From the NCBI GenBank assembly GCA_023333565.1, contig JAJKFH010001062.1:124001-188000 (forward strand): DNA of 64,000 nucleotides. Reading direction: 5' to 3'. Below the pieces are notes generated by a model, which worked only from the letters and a program-made list of their open reading frames with translations, was not told the origin of the DNA and made no database searches. How positions within the stretch are numbered: position 1 is the first letter of the stretch; each line of letters begins with the position of its first letter. The position numbers and the translations under genes were made by a program. This DNA is from Puffinus mauretanicus. Lineage: Eukaryota > Chordata > Aves > Procellariiformes > Procellariidae. Below, piece by piece: positions 12,601 through 25,480 of this stretch.

Positions 12601-15600
12601 AGTCAATGATATTTTCTTTTCACACTGTGAATTCTCTTATTTCTCCTAACCAAGAAGTTTCCCGGAGTGATACATCTAGAAAGGCTAAAAGAAATTTAAA
12701 AGTTGATTTAGATAGTAACTGAAGAAACAAACACCTTTATAATTTTTTTCAAGGTTAGCAAATCAGTCTGATAAGGTAGAAACTTGTGCTACCAAGCCTG
12801 TAATACATTAGAAATCATAGGCTATTAACAGAAGATGAGTTGTGAAGGTGATTTTTTTTTTTCTTGCATAGCTCTAAAAAAATTAGTGTCTTCACTAAGT
12901 CTGTCTTGGAAAAAAAATGTTTTCACAAACAATTCTTGCTTGCTTTTTTGCATATTCTCTTTGTGATTAGTGCATTAGTGTTTTAGCATTCATCACACGG
13001 TAAGTGCACTGGCTGAGTGGCTCCCTAAATGGGAGCAGAAATACAGGTTGATTAAATTCTTTCAAACTCCTTGACAAGAAAATGAGTGTTATAAAAGAGT
13101 GCTGAAATGGAGTGATTCAAGTAGTGCTACATTCACAACCTAATTCCTTGAGCCTGCCTATTTCCTCTGGGCTTATTAACTTCTGAAACCCTTCAATACC
13201 CCATGTAGGCCAATACAGAACAAATTAGCCCAGGTCTGAGGCGAGCCGGCATTCAGGTACACCTGTAAATCCTGGCACAGGTAGCACACCTACTGTGAAG
13301 TTCTGTGGTCAGCAGAATAGGAGTCTGCGGGCAAACAGGAGATTGATAAGCGCTGTGCCTAACTTCTGTAACCATTGTGCAACTTGAGTAGCCAAGTGTA
13401 ACGGCATTCTGCGCTGCTGCACAGGCACAAAGCCCTCCGTGGCGCAGGGAAGGGGAAAGCAAAAGAAACAGCAGTTTCTGACTGCACCAAAACCTCACTG
13501 AATTTCTGGTACAGGCAGCGTGGCTATGTTATACCATACTCTCAAGTTAACTTTGAGTTCTCAAATACTCTAAATCCGTATTTGCGTCTTGTAGCTAATT
13601 GTAGGCTAAGTAAATGCACGCATCAGGCGGTCTTCAGATACTAGTCGTTTGCACCTAGCTGACATGTATGACTTTGGCAAGTCTCACCAATTAACCTCCT
13701 CTGTGTAGAAATAGAGAAAGAAATCATCATAAACACTTTGCTGTCGGTTTACCTCACATTTTTGAACAATTAGTCCCGAGGACTTTCACCAACTGTAGGT
13801 AAAAGGCATCCTTCCCTCACGGTCACCCTTGCACGCGTTAGCGTGTTTCACCCTGCCGCTCTCCGTGCGGACACATCGGTGAGCGTGTCGTGCCTCCAGC
13901 AAGCACGACAGGAAGCCTGGCGGCAGCAAGCTCCCCATTCCCTTGGTCACCCTCAGTGTATTTACATGCCAGAGTAATGAGTGGATGACAAGCTGCTGTT
14001 CTTCATCAGAAAACTTACAGATCCCTCATTAGAGAGGGTTTAGGAGCAGATAACCTCTGCTTTTTAAAGTCCCACTTCGAGTGGACGGACAGGAAGGAAA
14101 TAGTAGTTGGTAGATGTAAAGTCAGAGACAGAAAAGAGTCAGCAGAGGTTTGTACAGCCTCGGGAAGTGAGGCTGCATCAATTACAAAAGGCAAGACAGG
14201 GAGGGGAGGGTGAAATATATTCTTTATATCTGTATTCTGCAATGTTGTCTGAAAGTCAGCTTGATTAGAGACTTTCCTGCCCCGTGTTCAAATCTGGATA
14301 TTTTTACATGCACATAGAATGATGTGACGTGTCAGGTCTCGAGGATTTAGCCCAGTGTTCACTTGCAGGCTGCTCTGGGACAGTATCGTTAGAGGTCCAG
14401 GTCTGAAGATCAAGTACTGGGAGGCAAGGAACACTAAAGCAATTTGTGGAAAAGAGTGGGTTAAATCACTTTAGAGTAATCTGGCCAAAGAGTTATACTT
14501 AAGGGATTTACTACTGATGGTTTGCTTATAAACCAAATCAGTCCCAATAGAGATTTTCAGTGATGAATGTGTGAGTTTTAACAGAGAAACAGCTTGGAAC
14601 AAACCTAAGTATCACTCTGTTTTAGCTTTCTACCTTTTTATTTTTTAACCATACTCTTCTGTATTTACTTCACAACAACAAATCATCTTGCTCCTAAAAT
14701 CTGCCCACAATACTTTCCATCTCCTAACTGGATTTTTTCAACTCACATTATGTGAAGACGGTCATGGAAAAAAATAATAGGCTATGACTCAGGCAAGATG
14801 GGGCTATTTAGGCCGACTTCATTATCTGCATGAGCAGCCACCGACACAGCCTTAGCCATCGGGAAGACACGCAGAGCCTTCTGCAGTAAGGCAGCTTGTG
14901 AAGCAGGGAGCCATCCAGAAATAGAAACAAGCATCCTCTGGCAAGATCTGCACCTGAGAGTTGCTTGTGTGCTTACATAAAATGTACTTCTGTCCACTGA
15001 ACTGTTCTTAGACTTGTGGTTACCTTAAGATATACACGCCAGTCCTGTTTGCCATCTGTGACTTGCTACCAGAGTATGTTGTGGTATTTGGGAGAATAAA
15101 CACTCAGAAACAGGGGATCAAGAACAAATATCCAGAGGCCTTCGGCACTGGCACATCACAGGTACAAACACCTCTGAAATCCCCATTGACAGCAGCCAGC
15201 TATCACACTATAAAATAGTTCGCTTTTTCAGCATCTGCACCTTCTTTTTGCATCGGACAGTTACTGACTAGTGTACCACGTACACCTCCAGTAGGCTACA
15301 GCCTTGGCAGCTGTAGAGGTGGTATTAGTGAGTAACAGTACTTTGGGCTGTACGGATTGCCTGCAAAAGGACATACAAGCATTCTCAGGCATGTTGTTGA
15401 ATAACACGGAGTTAGGCTGTCACAGCTAAGGGGAAGTGAATGCAAGAAGGATAAATAAAATTCTGTGCAAACAATGGATCTACTAATTAGTCTTTCTTTG
15501 CAGAGACCAAATTGCTCAAAACCGATGTTGTACCTACAAAGTATTCTTTAGTCCTGTGTCTTAAAGCAGATGACTGCACGATTTTAGCTTGGTTTTCTGA

Positions 15601-15909
15601 GGAAATGGGAAGTACAGAATTATATAGTCTGGCTGTTCACTGATTTTAACCAGATTTGAGATGTTTCACAAAGTATTGCAAGGGGCTGAAATATGTCAGG
15701 GAAACCAAGAGCCATTAGTGCTTGTTGGAATAGAACAACTTATTTTTTGTTTCCATATTCAAAGGCACTGCTTCTTTTGTCATCCTACCTGACACGGTCA
15801 GAAGAGAGAGACATAGAGAAGTTTTGCTTCCCAACTGCAGAGAGAGACTGAGACTCTGAAAAAGCATAGGGAAGGCAACATAGCCTTTACACAGGCTACA
15901 CTACCCATT

Positions 15910-15965
15910 CTGTGGATGGTAAATAAACCGTCCACAGACGGTTAGATACATTAGACTGTATCTAA
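15910..15965. repeat. Three overlapping short inverted repeats
   Basis: CTGTGGA/TCCACAG (15910-15916, 15931-15937), AACCGTC/GACGGTT (15926-15932, 15937-15943) and TTAGATAC/GTATCTAA (15942-15949, 15958-15965) overlap, so alternative stems would compete. This may be chance. Confidence 0.6.
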
Positions 15966-18310
15966 TTTCATTTTTTTAAAGGTTAATAAAAGTAAGTATG
16001 TCAGTGATTGTTCTGATCAAGGACTCAGAAGCATCTGAAGAGTTTCTTGTTGATTTACTTCATTATGCTGCTTGCACTGTTTTTCTGTCCTACCAGATAT
16101 GATGACAACTATTATTTTCTATACTTTTTCTATGGGATGATTCTCCTCATCTTTTGATGCTCTTTCTAAGTCACGATGTTACTAGTTGCAGTGCCGTACC
16201 ACCCAAGAGAGGAAACGCTCTACCTACATGCCCTCGTATCTCCTGGGGTCAGAGTGGAACGGTGTTGATTTTCACATGCTTTCCCTGCTTCCCTTGGCTC
16301 GTGACAGACATACGCTGATACAAGTGAGCAGAATATAACAGGTTCTCTGCATTAACATTCGGGTGATTTTCCAAGTGCAGTAGCTAATACTGATGAATAG
16401 TTCATAAATCTCAGAAAAGGAATGATTCAATTCTAAACTATACTACAGGTGAAGTAATATTAGGGGATACGGAAGTTCCCAACAATGATTTGACCTGAAA
16501 ATGGGTCGTTGGTGAAAAGAAATGGATTGTTTATGCAGTCTCGATGTTTAAAACAGCAGAATTTTATACAGCTCTTTTGCCATTTCTGGACACAATCCAC
16601 ATGATTAGTTGGTCCACACTGCAAAACAGCAACAGTATTTTAAGGACAACAGGAATGGCTCGATTGCTTATTACAGATGACTAAGGCCACATTTCTTTCT
16701 CCTCTAACTTCATATCAGCCTTTCAAATCTTTAGATTCTCATCTGCAGCGGTTCATCACCACGCAGGGTCCCAGTGTGGGCTGCTGTCAAGAGGCCATCC
16801 CCGTACTTCTCCCTTGCTCTGGGCCATTTGTTGTGCCAGCTCTGGTGCCTATACGGCTGAGTGGTGAAATAGATTAGGAAACTGGTCTGGCTGAAAGGTA
16901 ATCATAACAAAAAAAGAAAAGACTGGTTGTCAGTCCTCAAGAACTTTGCTTTGGCTGGCTCGCTATCATCAGTTCTCAGCCCTAATCTGGTTTAGCTGCT
17001 ACACAGTCCTATCACCTCGCTGGTTACTTTGCTTTAAGGAATGCACAGCGATCAGATAATGGCCTTGGACTGACTTGGGTACTATAGGACTACAAGAGCT
17101 GCAACTGTTAGTCACGGGCATTTATTATTTTCCAAATATTTCTTGTTCAATGTCTTCTTTTGAACATAAACGCTTGCACTTGTATCTTTCCTTCAGTATC
17201 CTAGTGAAATGACTTTTCCACCAGTGATTTTTGAGAGGAACAAACCGATTACAGGGACGTGGATACAGACTATATGACTTCTGCTTAGCTCTATTTTATC
17301 TTACGAGGGAGTCTGTTTTCTAGAATACAGTGCTGGTAGGCTACAAACCTCTTGTTGCAGCCATATTGCAGCAAACACAGTATTTGTTCAATTTTAGTGT
17401 TCATCTATCATGCAGAATGGTAAGATGTTCCTGCCACTGTATGAACATACAAAGAAATATCATTTTGAAACTATATTAAAAGAATCTTAGAGGCACATTA
17501 TTAAACACTGTAAGACCAGGAAGTGCCAAAATTAAGTGCAAATTTTCAACCTCCATTCTTGACATTTAAGTATGTACAAACTATGATTAAATGTAGTCTC
17601 ATTTTTCAAGTAATAAAGCAAAATATTTCCCAACATTTTCTAATTCTGTATAAAACAAATGTATTATAATATCATGAATACTGTTTGAATAGCATTTTGC
17701 ATATATCACAATCATTACTGTAATTTTAAGGGGGTAGAGGGTGACAAAAACTATTTTACATAGTTCTGAATTACAGTTGCTATTGATAAAAGCTAGTCCA
17801 GGGTATCACCCTTAAATTTGCTAAAGCCCTGCAACTGAGAGTCATCTCCATATTATTAGGGCTTAGGTGGAACACCAGAATAGTTGGAGGCTTTTTGTGG
17901 ATGTCAGGGCCTGCCTACGTGCTTCTGATAGTGTTATATAGCCAAAACCTGCTTCCTTGAAAGAATGTTGTCATAAGCTTAAGTTAAGCACCTATTTGAT
18001 GATTTAAGAGGAAATCTCTAGCAAATATTAGGAAGGTAAAACTGAATGAGTTACAAATTTCGACATTCAGAGCTTTCCATTTTGTTTTGGATTCAGAAGA
18101 AATTTGTCAGATTAAACACTGCATGCCCTCAGCCTAACTGAATAAAATCTAATTCGACTAAGGTAAACTGGGAGACCACATTTTTACTTAAAAAGAAATT
18201 AGAATTAAATACTCAGATTCCTCCATGATTATGCATCTTTCTTTAAAAAGTTTCTCTTTTTGTTTAGAAATCTTCACTGGAAGTGGCTTCCCAGAGTTTT
18301 AAAAGTGTTA

Positions 18311-18335
18311 ACCACCCAGTGCTGCACTGGGTGGT
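18311..18335. repeat. 25-bp palindrome built of two near-GLI sites
   Basis: Two perfect 12-base arms, ACCACCCAGTGC and GCACTGGGTGGT, flank a single T. With its flanking base, each arm contains a 9-mer (AACCACCCA; TGGGTGGTG) one mismatch from the GLI consensus. Confidence 0.85.
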
Positions 18336-21300
18336 GCCCACATTAGGTTAAATGATCAGGCAGAAAGAACTGCAGAGTGTTAAAATCTTTGAAAATACAA
18401 ACTTTAGTCTAACTGTGTAGGTATAGATTTAGGTACTAAGGCTAAGCACATACCAATCTGAGCTCTACACAGCAGTGTGCAAGCTACTAGCAATCTTAAA
18501 AGCGCATTTATTAAGTACAAGACATTTAAAGCCTTACCATGCAAAGAAAGGTCTTTCCATACTGAACCTTAGTATAGACTTTTAAGAAGATTGGTCTTCG
18601 TCGTTAAAGAGTAAAAAACCCAGTACTTGCTATACTGTACATCATGCCCCCTTTTTCCATACAGTTGACTCCAGTCGACGAGCAAATATTCCTATACATG
18701 AACTTCTTCAACATAGACAAAAAAACTACTTTCACCTTTTCAAAGATAAGCTTTTTCAAGAAAAGTCTTAGAACAATTTCAAAAATGTTCCATGAGTCTC
18801 AAATTCATTGTAAAGAACCCTTCTTTCTGTAGTGCTTTATGTTTACTGACTGTTATTTTAAATGCAGCCTTTACATTACAAAGCTGCAGCTTAGTTTCAT
18901 GAAGCGCTAAGCAGAGGCAACCATTGAAAACCACTCAACCAGTGCTAGCCAAATATAACCATTGATCAGCACTATTTGCCTCTTAAAGTTAGGACCTAAT
19001 CCCTAATGTGATCCCTAAGAAGCCTCTACTTTGTTTTGGTGTTTTTTGCCCTTGGAATCTACTGCCTTCTTCACAACAGAAAACAATTGATGTCTCTCCC
19101 CCTTTCCCTCAGTCGTGTCACACCCAAAATTGTAAGCAGAGCTGGAGGGATCAGTTCAGAACAAATACAAGCTCAAAGCAGGCATTGCTGGCAGTTTGAA
19201 AGAGTTTAATTGCTTTATTCCATTGTTTTCCTCCGTTTTTTCTTTTTTCTTTTTTTTTGGCATAGCGCTGTATGTTCTGATTCCTGCAGGGACTGCAAGT
19301 GGAAGTGAGGAAATGCCGTAAGGAAAGCTGTTTACGGAGGACTGTTTGCCTGCTCAGAAGCACTAGAAATCTCATGAGGACCCTTGCATACATGAGGTTT
19401 TCAGCCTGGTTGTACAAACTGAAGAGTACAGTCAAAGTTGCAGATCAATGTCCACACATCAATTGATAATTATTGTTATTAGAAAATGTCCCACAAGGTT
19501 CAGTAGGGTGCAAAAATGTCTTTCTTTTTCAACCTTCGGATTAGCAATGAACTTCATTAAAGGTGTAATATGTCATTTGTACTGTGATAGCTCAAAAACA
19601 GCGTTAGGCGGGATCATAATCCTCTTAAAGTAGGTACAAGAAAAAAGCTTGATGAGAGGTAGAGTAGGAAAGCTATCCACAAATAGCTTCCAGCTTGTTG
19701 TCAAGCAAGAACACTGTGTTCTACAATATCTTAATTCATCCTGAAAATGTGTAAACTGAAAGAGAGCGAGGTCCCTTTGCTCTCCAGTGAAATCGTGCGC
19801 AGCTGAAGTAAGCCAGAAATAGCTGGAATGCTATAAGTTCAGACCCTTTCATCTGAATTCACTTTCAAGTGTTATCACAACCCTAAAAGATAGTCCCTAT
19901 CCTACACTTCAATTTAGTACCTAGACACAAAGATGTTTGTTCAAACCAGTCTCCTGAAACACATGAAAACTAAATATTTTTCACCTAACCACCCCTTGCC
20001 CATCAGATTACCACAAGAGCTCTCAGGGTCTTAAATTCCTTCCCCATAGTATAGATCTATATAATGTCCTCTGAAGATTGATATGTCACACTGAACTCAG
20101 CCTTAGTATTAAATCATATGCAGTGTCACTGGCTTTATTGGAATTGAGTTTGTAAGAGAATTTAGCTCTTTATATGATCTGAAGACTTCAATTTATAAAA
20201 GTTATTTGTAGCTAATATAATCTTTCACGAGAGGTGGTCTATATTTTATTGAAGAAATTAACTTTCAGCAAAAGCTCTCCTCCTTTCAAGAAGTTTCTTG
20301 GTGCAAGAAAAATCAGTGTTTCAATGGCTCAGGTTTCAAACTGAAGCTCAGGAAAAACTGAAAGAACAAAACTGAGGAACAGGTTTGGAGGGTTTGAGAA
20401 GGCTCAGATATACTCATGGATATGTTTGCCACTCTCCCCCCGCCCCCGGTTTCTTTTTGCTCTTTTTTTCTTTTTTTTTTTTTTCAGCAGCAAGCTGAAA
20501 GAGACATGTAGGGAATAGGCATGAGAAGAAGAAATGTAAAAAGGAATCACGTGTAGGTTTAGGTGGCCTGCAGGCTATTCGTGATAATTTCAAAAGGTGT
20601 TGGCTTCAGTGACAAAACTGTTTTAAAAGCTCCTGTCCTGTCTCCCACCTATGCCTGTCAGTTCAAAACAAGATCTTGTTACCCTTAGCTTTCAAACCCA
20701 AAACTAGAGCAACCAAAGCAGCCCTTGATTTTTAAATTTTGGTTTTCACTGTGGGCTAAAGGAGCAACCTGTTCTGCAAGTTGCTCCAATGAATTCAGTA
20801 TTTCCAAGGTTTTCTGTGAGAGAAGATGATGGCATCTTGCCCTTAACCTGCTTATACTTTGAAGAGGAAGGGATGTAAAAACTTTGATTCTACAGCTTAG
20901 GTAACAAGTTATGATCACTAAACTTTTCCTTGTATCATTGGGTCTACATATTGTGGTATCCACATTTCTCAGGTGGTGTGGAAAAAAAAAGCCAGCTTAT
21001 TATACATATGTCTTTTTTTCTTTTTTTTTTTTTTTTGCTTTATATCCAACTAACATCAGAAAACACAAGTTCAACACAGCTTCCTTTTTGTCTCATACAA
21101 ATATCAGGCTGATTCAACCTGTCAAGGGGGGGTTCTACCTACTCTGGTCGCTGAGACTGAAGTATTAGGGATTCTAGATTTTAATTCATTTTTACTTGGT
21201 GTATTTCCTACTTTTCTTTTCATATAAGAAAAGCCTGTTCCAAAAAGACATTTATTACATAGCAAGAGTTAACAATTACTCCCTAGTGATACATATATAA

Positions 21301-24300
21301 CTTCCACGATAGTTTTGCTCGGTTTGTAGGTCAACAGCGTATTCCTTAATGAAAGAAGAAAAAAAAGAGTTGCTGTTATGACGCAGGTGCTGAAATCTCG
21401 GTAACAGTTCCAGAGCAATGTGAAACCCCTGTAAATCATGACTCCCTCACAAGGCAACCAAGGCAAAGGATTTCCCCAAACTACTCTTATTTTGCTAAGA
21501 GTGTCATCTTGTGGAATTCTTGGAACACTCTTCGGCCCTGATTGGCAGCTGAAGAGGAGGATTAGTTTTCCTCCTGGTGGAGTAATCCATTATAACTGAG
21601 GGTGATTGCTTTTAAGAAAGCAATGTGTCAACAAAACCAAAGAAAATGTGGTTCCCTGACGTCTACCGCTAATGAGACACCATTCTTTTGTTTGCTTTCC
21701 AGAGGTATTTTCTAATGACAAAGTCAAGGAGGGGGTTGTTTGTTTTTTTAACCTACAGCAGCTGCGCAGACTTTGATATCAAGCTGTTATAATCTCAAAT
21801 CAAAAGACACTTAACACCCATAGGACTGTACAAGCTTCATTACGTCTGACGGGTCTGATTCCTCCATTTCTACTATCACAGTGATCCTCACCTACAAAGC
21901 TCCGTTGTGCTGATAGTGATAACCTTAACAAAAGCGTACATTTTCCTCTTGATGTCACACTACAAGAGGCATTTCTTCATATTCCCTAATTTTGTCAACC
22001 TTCCTGTGACGCCTGCTTTAGGCCATGGCACTGTCAAATCAATCGCAGCGATAATAAAAAATGTCAATTCTGAGAATGGAATTTATTTCCTGTAAACAAA
22101 GCTGTACTCCATGGCAGTATGCCAAAAGGGAATTTCATTTCTCTTTAATTATCTAAAGCAATTCATGTTGTAAAGCATTCTTTTGAAGTAATACGCCATG
22201 GGTTAGAAAAAATATGGGTTAGAAGCTTTAATGATGTTATGTAGGTCAGCAGACAAGGACAGTTTTCAAAGTACAGTTCAGTACAATTCATTTTATAGTG
22301 GTTTAAAATTTAACCTTGTGTCACTCAGCCCACAAAGCTGTTATATAGGATATAAAAGGATATAAATATAAAAGGCTAGAATGGCTGCTAGCTGGAGATT
22401 TTAAAATTCTGCTCTACTTTATTTGCTCTGTTTCATGAATCTTCACTCTAGGCAGATATCTTCTGTTGGTAGCATACAGGCACCTGGCTTGCAAAAATAT
22501 TCTTTATAAAGAATAGAAGAAAAAAAAGATATTTCTGAGTGTTCACAGATTCTGAACTGAGACTATTTCTTACATAACCCATGAACAGGTCAAAATGAGC
22601 AGCTTTACTGGTTTTGAAAATAGAAAATAGCAATGAACTCTTTACTAGCTCATAATACTAGGACTCACCCAGATGGAAGAGTTCTGCTGAGTAAATCAAC
22701 AGCACTACTTCATTCAAGAGCAATTAATTCTCAGTGAAGTCAATGCAGCTGGAAATAAGCCCATGGTTCTAAAGGGTTGCATTTTTCCAAGCTCTTCCAT
22801 CCAGATATCACATAGCCTCTGCTTGCAACCGAATTATTGTTCAAAAAGGTACCACTGCAGGTCTTTTAGAAGCATTAATTTTACCAGGATATGGACACTC
22901 ACCTTTTCTCTGTGAGGTCCCAGGTTTTTAAGCAGCTTCTTGTTTGTTTCTTTATTTGCAGAGGCGCTCCTGGCTGCCTCCAAAGCAGAGGAAATTAAGC
23001 GCTTTCCAAAAGCAAGATCGCAGTGTGTAAAAAGAATACAGAAGTCATAGGTCAGCGATGAACTGGAAGAACCACTATTACCACTACCAGTGAAAGCTGG
23101 AAATAGCCCTTTGCAAGATGGCGGAAGCTCCAGCCACCTGTCCAGAGAAGAAAATAACTTTTTCCCAAACAAAGCTCAATTGCAACAGTAGCAATAATGA
23201 CGAGATATGGAAACATGAGTAAATATTAAAAATAGATCCATAAACATTTATGTGTGTGCCTTTGAGTAGTGAGTCCTAGCCTATTTGTCCAGCCAATTTG
23301 TTACAGATGAGTACAGAATGCTCAATAGCATATGCCATTGAACTTCACTAATATGGGTGTTTTCTGAAGTTTCACATTTAACAAAATTTAGTAGCAGAGC
23401 ATTACAATGTAGTTTTGTATTAGTGTAATAGCATAATTACTTCATTTACTCATTTGCTAGTAGATTAAATAATATCATTAATAAGGAAAATGAAACTGCC
23501 AAAATAAATGCAGAAAGTGTATTGTGATGCATGATTCTTGGGGGAAGCGAGAGAGAGTTGCTCTGTGCATTCCTTCCCTACTTTACAAAATAAAAGGCAA
23601 AATTTTTCCATTGTTATTTAAGAGGAAATACTCTACCACAAGAGTGTCTTGGGTTACAATTTATAATACAGTATTTTTACCCAGACTCATTAAATACTGC
23701 AGAGAAGACTAAGTGGCTGCTCTTCCCCCACTGGAACATGAAAGTACTTGACAAAATGAAAAGGCAAAGAAACCATGCAAAACACAACTTCATAACGTTA
23801 CTGAGGCAAATAGCTGGCATTTATCTGGGGAGAAAAACTCTACAGCTAACTTAGTTGGGATAAAATGCCAAGAGCAGTCTTTCAGTTCTTATGCTTCAGG
23901 GCCGAAACACACCAGTGAAGGACAAAGCAGGTTTCTGTCCTGCCATCTACAGTTGAACCACCAAAAACCTCAAGAGGATAGGAAAGTTAGGCTTTCTTCC
24001 GAACAGTTTGGCATTCAGACACGCTGGACTTTTCTGTAGCTGAGCTGCCAGTTTTTTAAAATGAGAAGATGTGTCGGTAGAGATAATATCTTTTATTAGT
24101 CCAACTTGTACAGCTGGAGGGAAAAGGATAGCTTTTGGGCACACAAACCCTTCTGTTATTAAAAACTCCCTTCAAAAGATGCACCTGGGAACTGAGACTC
24201 ATAACCACAGCAGACACTAGAAATCCCGGATTCATTAGTGGTTTTAGGGCATACTTCCCCTCTTCCGTTTTCTCCTCCAGCTCCCTCCAAAAACCTCTGT

Positions 24301-25363
24301 GTGTTCCCTAGGCAATAAATTACCCGTTCCTCAACTATCTTAGGAGATAACACCTCTTAACACCTCTCTACTCCAGAGGCCCAAATACCTTTCCTCTCAT
24401 TTCTAATTAAACTCAGCATAATTAAATTCACAGGCACTGTTCCTAACTTGCACATAACTTTGAAGTTTGCTGCGGTTCTTTCAGAGCTGAAGAAAGGCTT
24501 GTGTACCCATGAGTTTGCCTAGATTCCCAACTATTCCACTTGCTCCAATTTAAAAAAATCACCACCACTCACAAAACTGCCCTTGGGTATGTCTTTAGCA
24601 CTTGTGACCCTAACATCCCAACACCACCATTAATCAATTTGAATGTAAAGTACAGTTAATAGCAAATGATGGCACAGGAAATCCCCTTGTTTCTGATGGC
24701 TACCAGTGTCCTAGGAAGCACTACAGGGAGAAGAGCACATTGTTTAACCCTTCCATAACACTTCTTCATGCTGCAGACAGGTAGGAATGACCTGTCAGCA
24801 AAACCCTAGCAGAGTCCCACAACTTACCAAGGCCACTACTGTTCCCAGGGGATTGTTCACCAAATTCCAAGTCCCTCTTGGAAGAGGCGTCCCTCCCTCT
24901 CCTGTGAAGAGGTATGGATCTGGGAAATGCTGCAGTAGAAACAGGATGTTCACAGACTAACACACTCTTTGACATGTCCTCCTAACCATACGTCCCAAAC
25001 CCTCATTTATCACCGTGGTTTCCGTAGGCACAAGGTGTGAATCCATTTCTTGGATCCAGACAAATTCCTAACAACCACTGAGATCCGTGGTGCTGCTTCT
25101 GTTGCTTTTCTGCACCACATGAAATCTTTGGTCCCAGGGAGACAGTTTGCACCATGTGTTTAGACTGTTGTGTAGGATTAGCAAAAGGCCACATACACTC
25201 GCACACATATATGAAACTTCACAGCTCCAGCTTTGAGACTGATGGAGAAGAGACCATGCAGAAGATCTGCCTCTCTTTTGCCTTCTGTCACCTGCATTCC
25301 TCCTCTGAGTGTCCACTGTATTTCCTGCATGAACACACCAGAAATCTTATGTGCTAGGCTAAT
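18336..25363. other. Upstream non-coding DNA, nothing recognised
   Basis: Unique AT-rich sequence with short poly-T runs (about 20464-20484 and 21012-21036). The 112-codon minus frame at 22834-23172 has Ser-rich composition and no family match that I can recognise. Confidence 0.5.
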
Positions 25364-25450
25364 TAGCTAATAAACCTGAGAAACCTCGTAGGCCGGGGAT
25401 GGCCATTAGGCCAGGGATGGCCTAAGACGTTTCTCAGATTTATTGAGCTA
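25364..25450. repeat. Imperfect inverted repeat (hairpin) with GGCCAGGGATGGCC units
   Basis: Left arm 25364-25394 (TAGCTAATAAACCTGAG...GTAGGCC) and right arm 25419-25450 pair at about 28 of 32 positions around a 24-base loop. The loop region contains GGCCGGGGATGGCC and GGCCAGGGATGGCC. A third unit, AGCCAGGGATGGCC, follows at 25467-25480. The stem length is like that of a small-RNA precursor or a miniature inverted-repeat element, but nothing identifies it. Confidence 0.75.
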
Positions 25451-25480
25451 CTACCAAGCCAGGGATGGCCTGAGAGTGCA

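Larger units (their letters stand above)
3915..18310. other. Upstream non-coding DNA
   Basis: No exon, RNA gene or interspersed repeat was recognised apart from the AT-rich and short inverted-repeat tracts listed separately. One near-GLI site, GACCACCCG, is at 4643-4651. All open frames are under about 110 codons and look random. Distal PTCH1 enhancers could lie here unseen. Confidence 0.5.

Noticed and set aside
22834..23172. 112-codon minus-strand frame, Ser-rich
   Set aside because: No recognisable motif, ordinary upstream sequence, and length not surprising in 64 kb.
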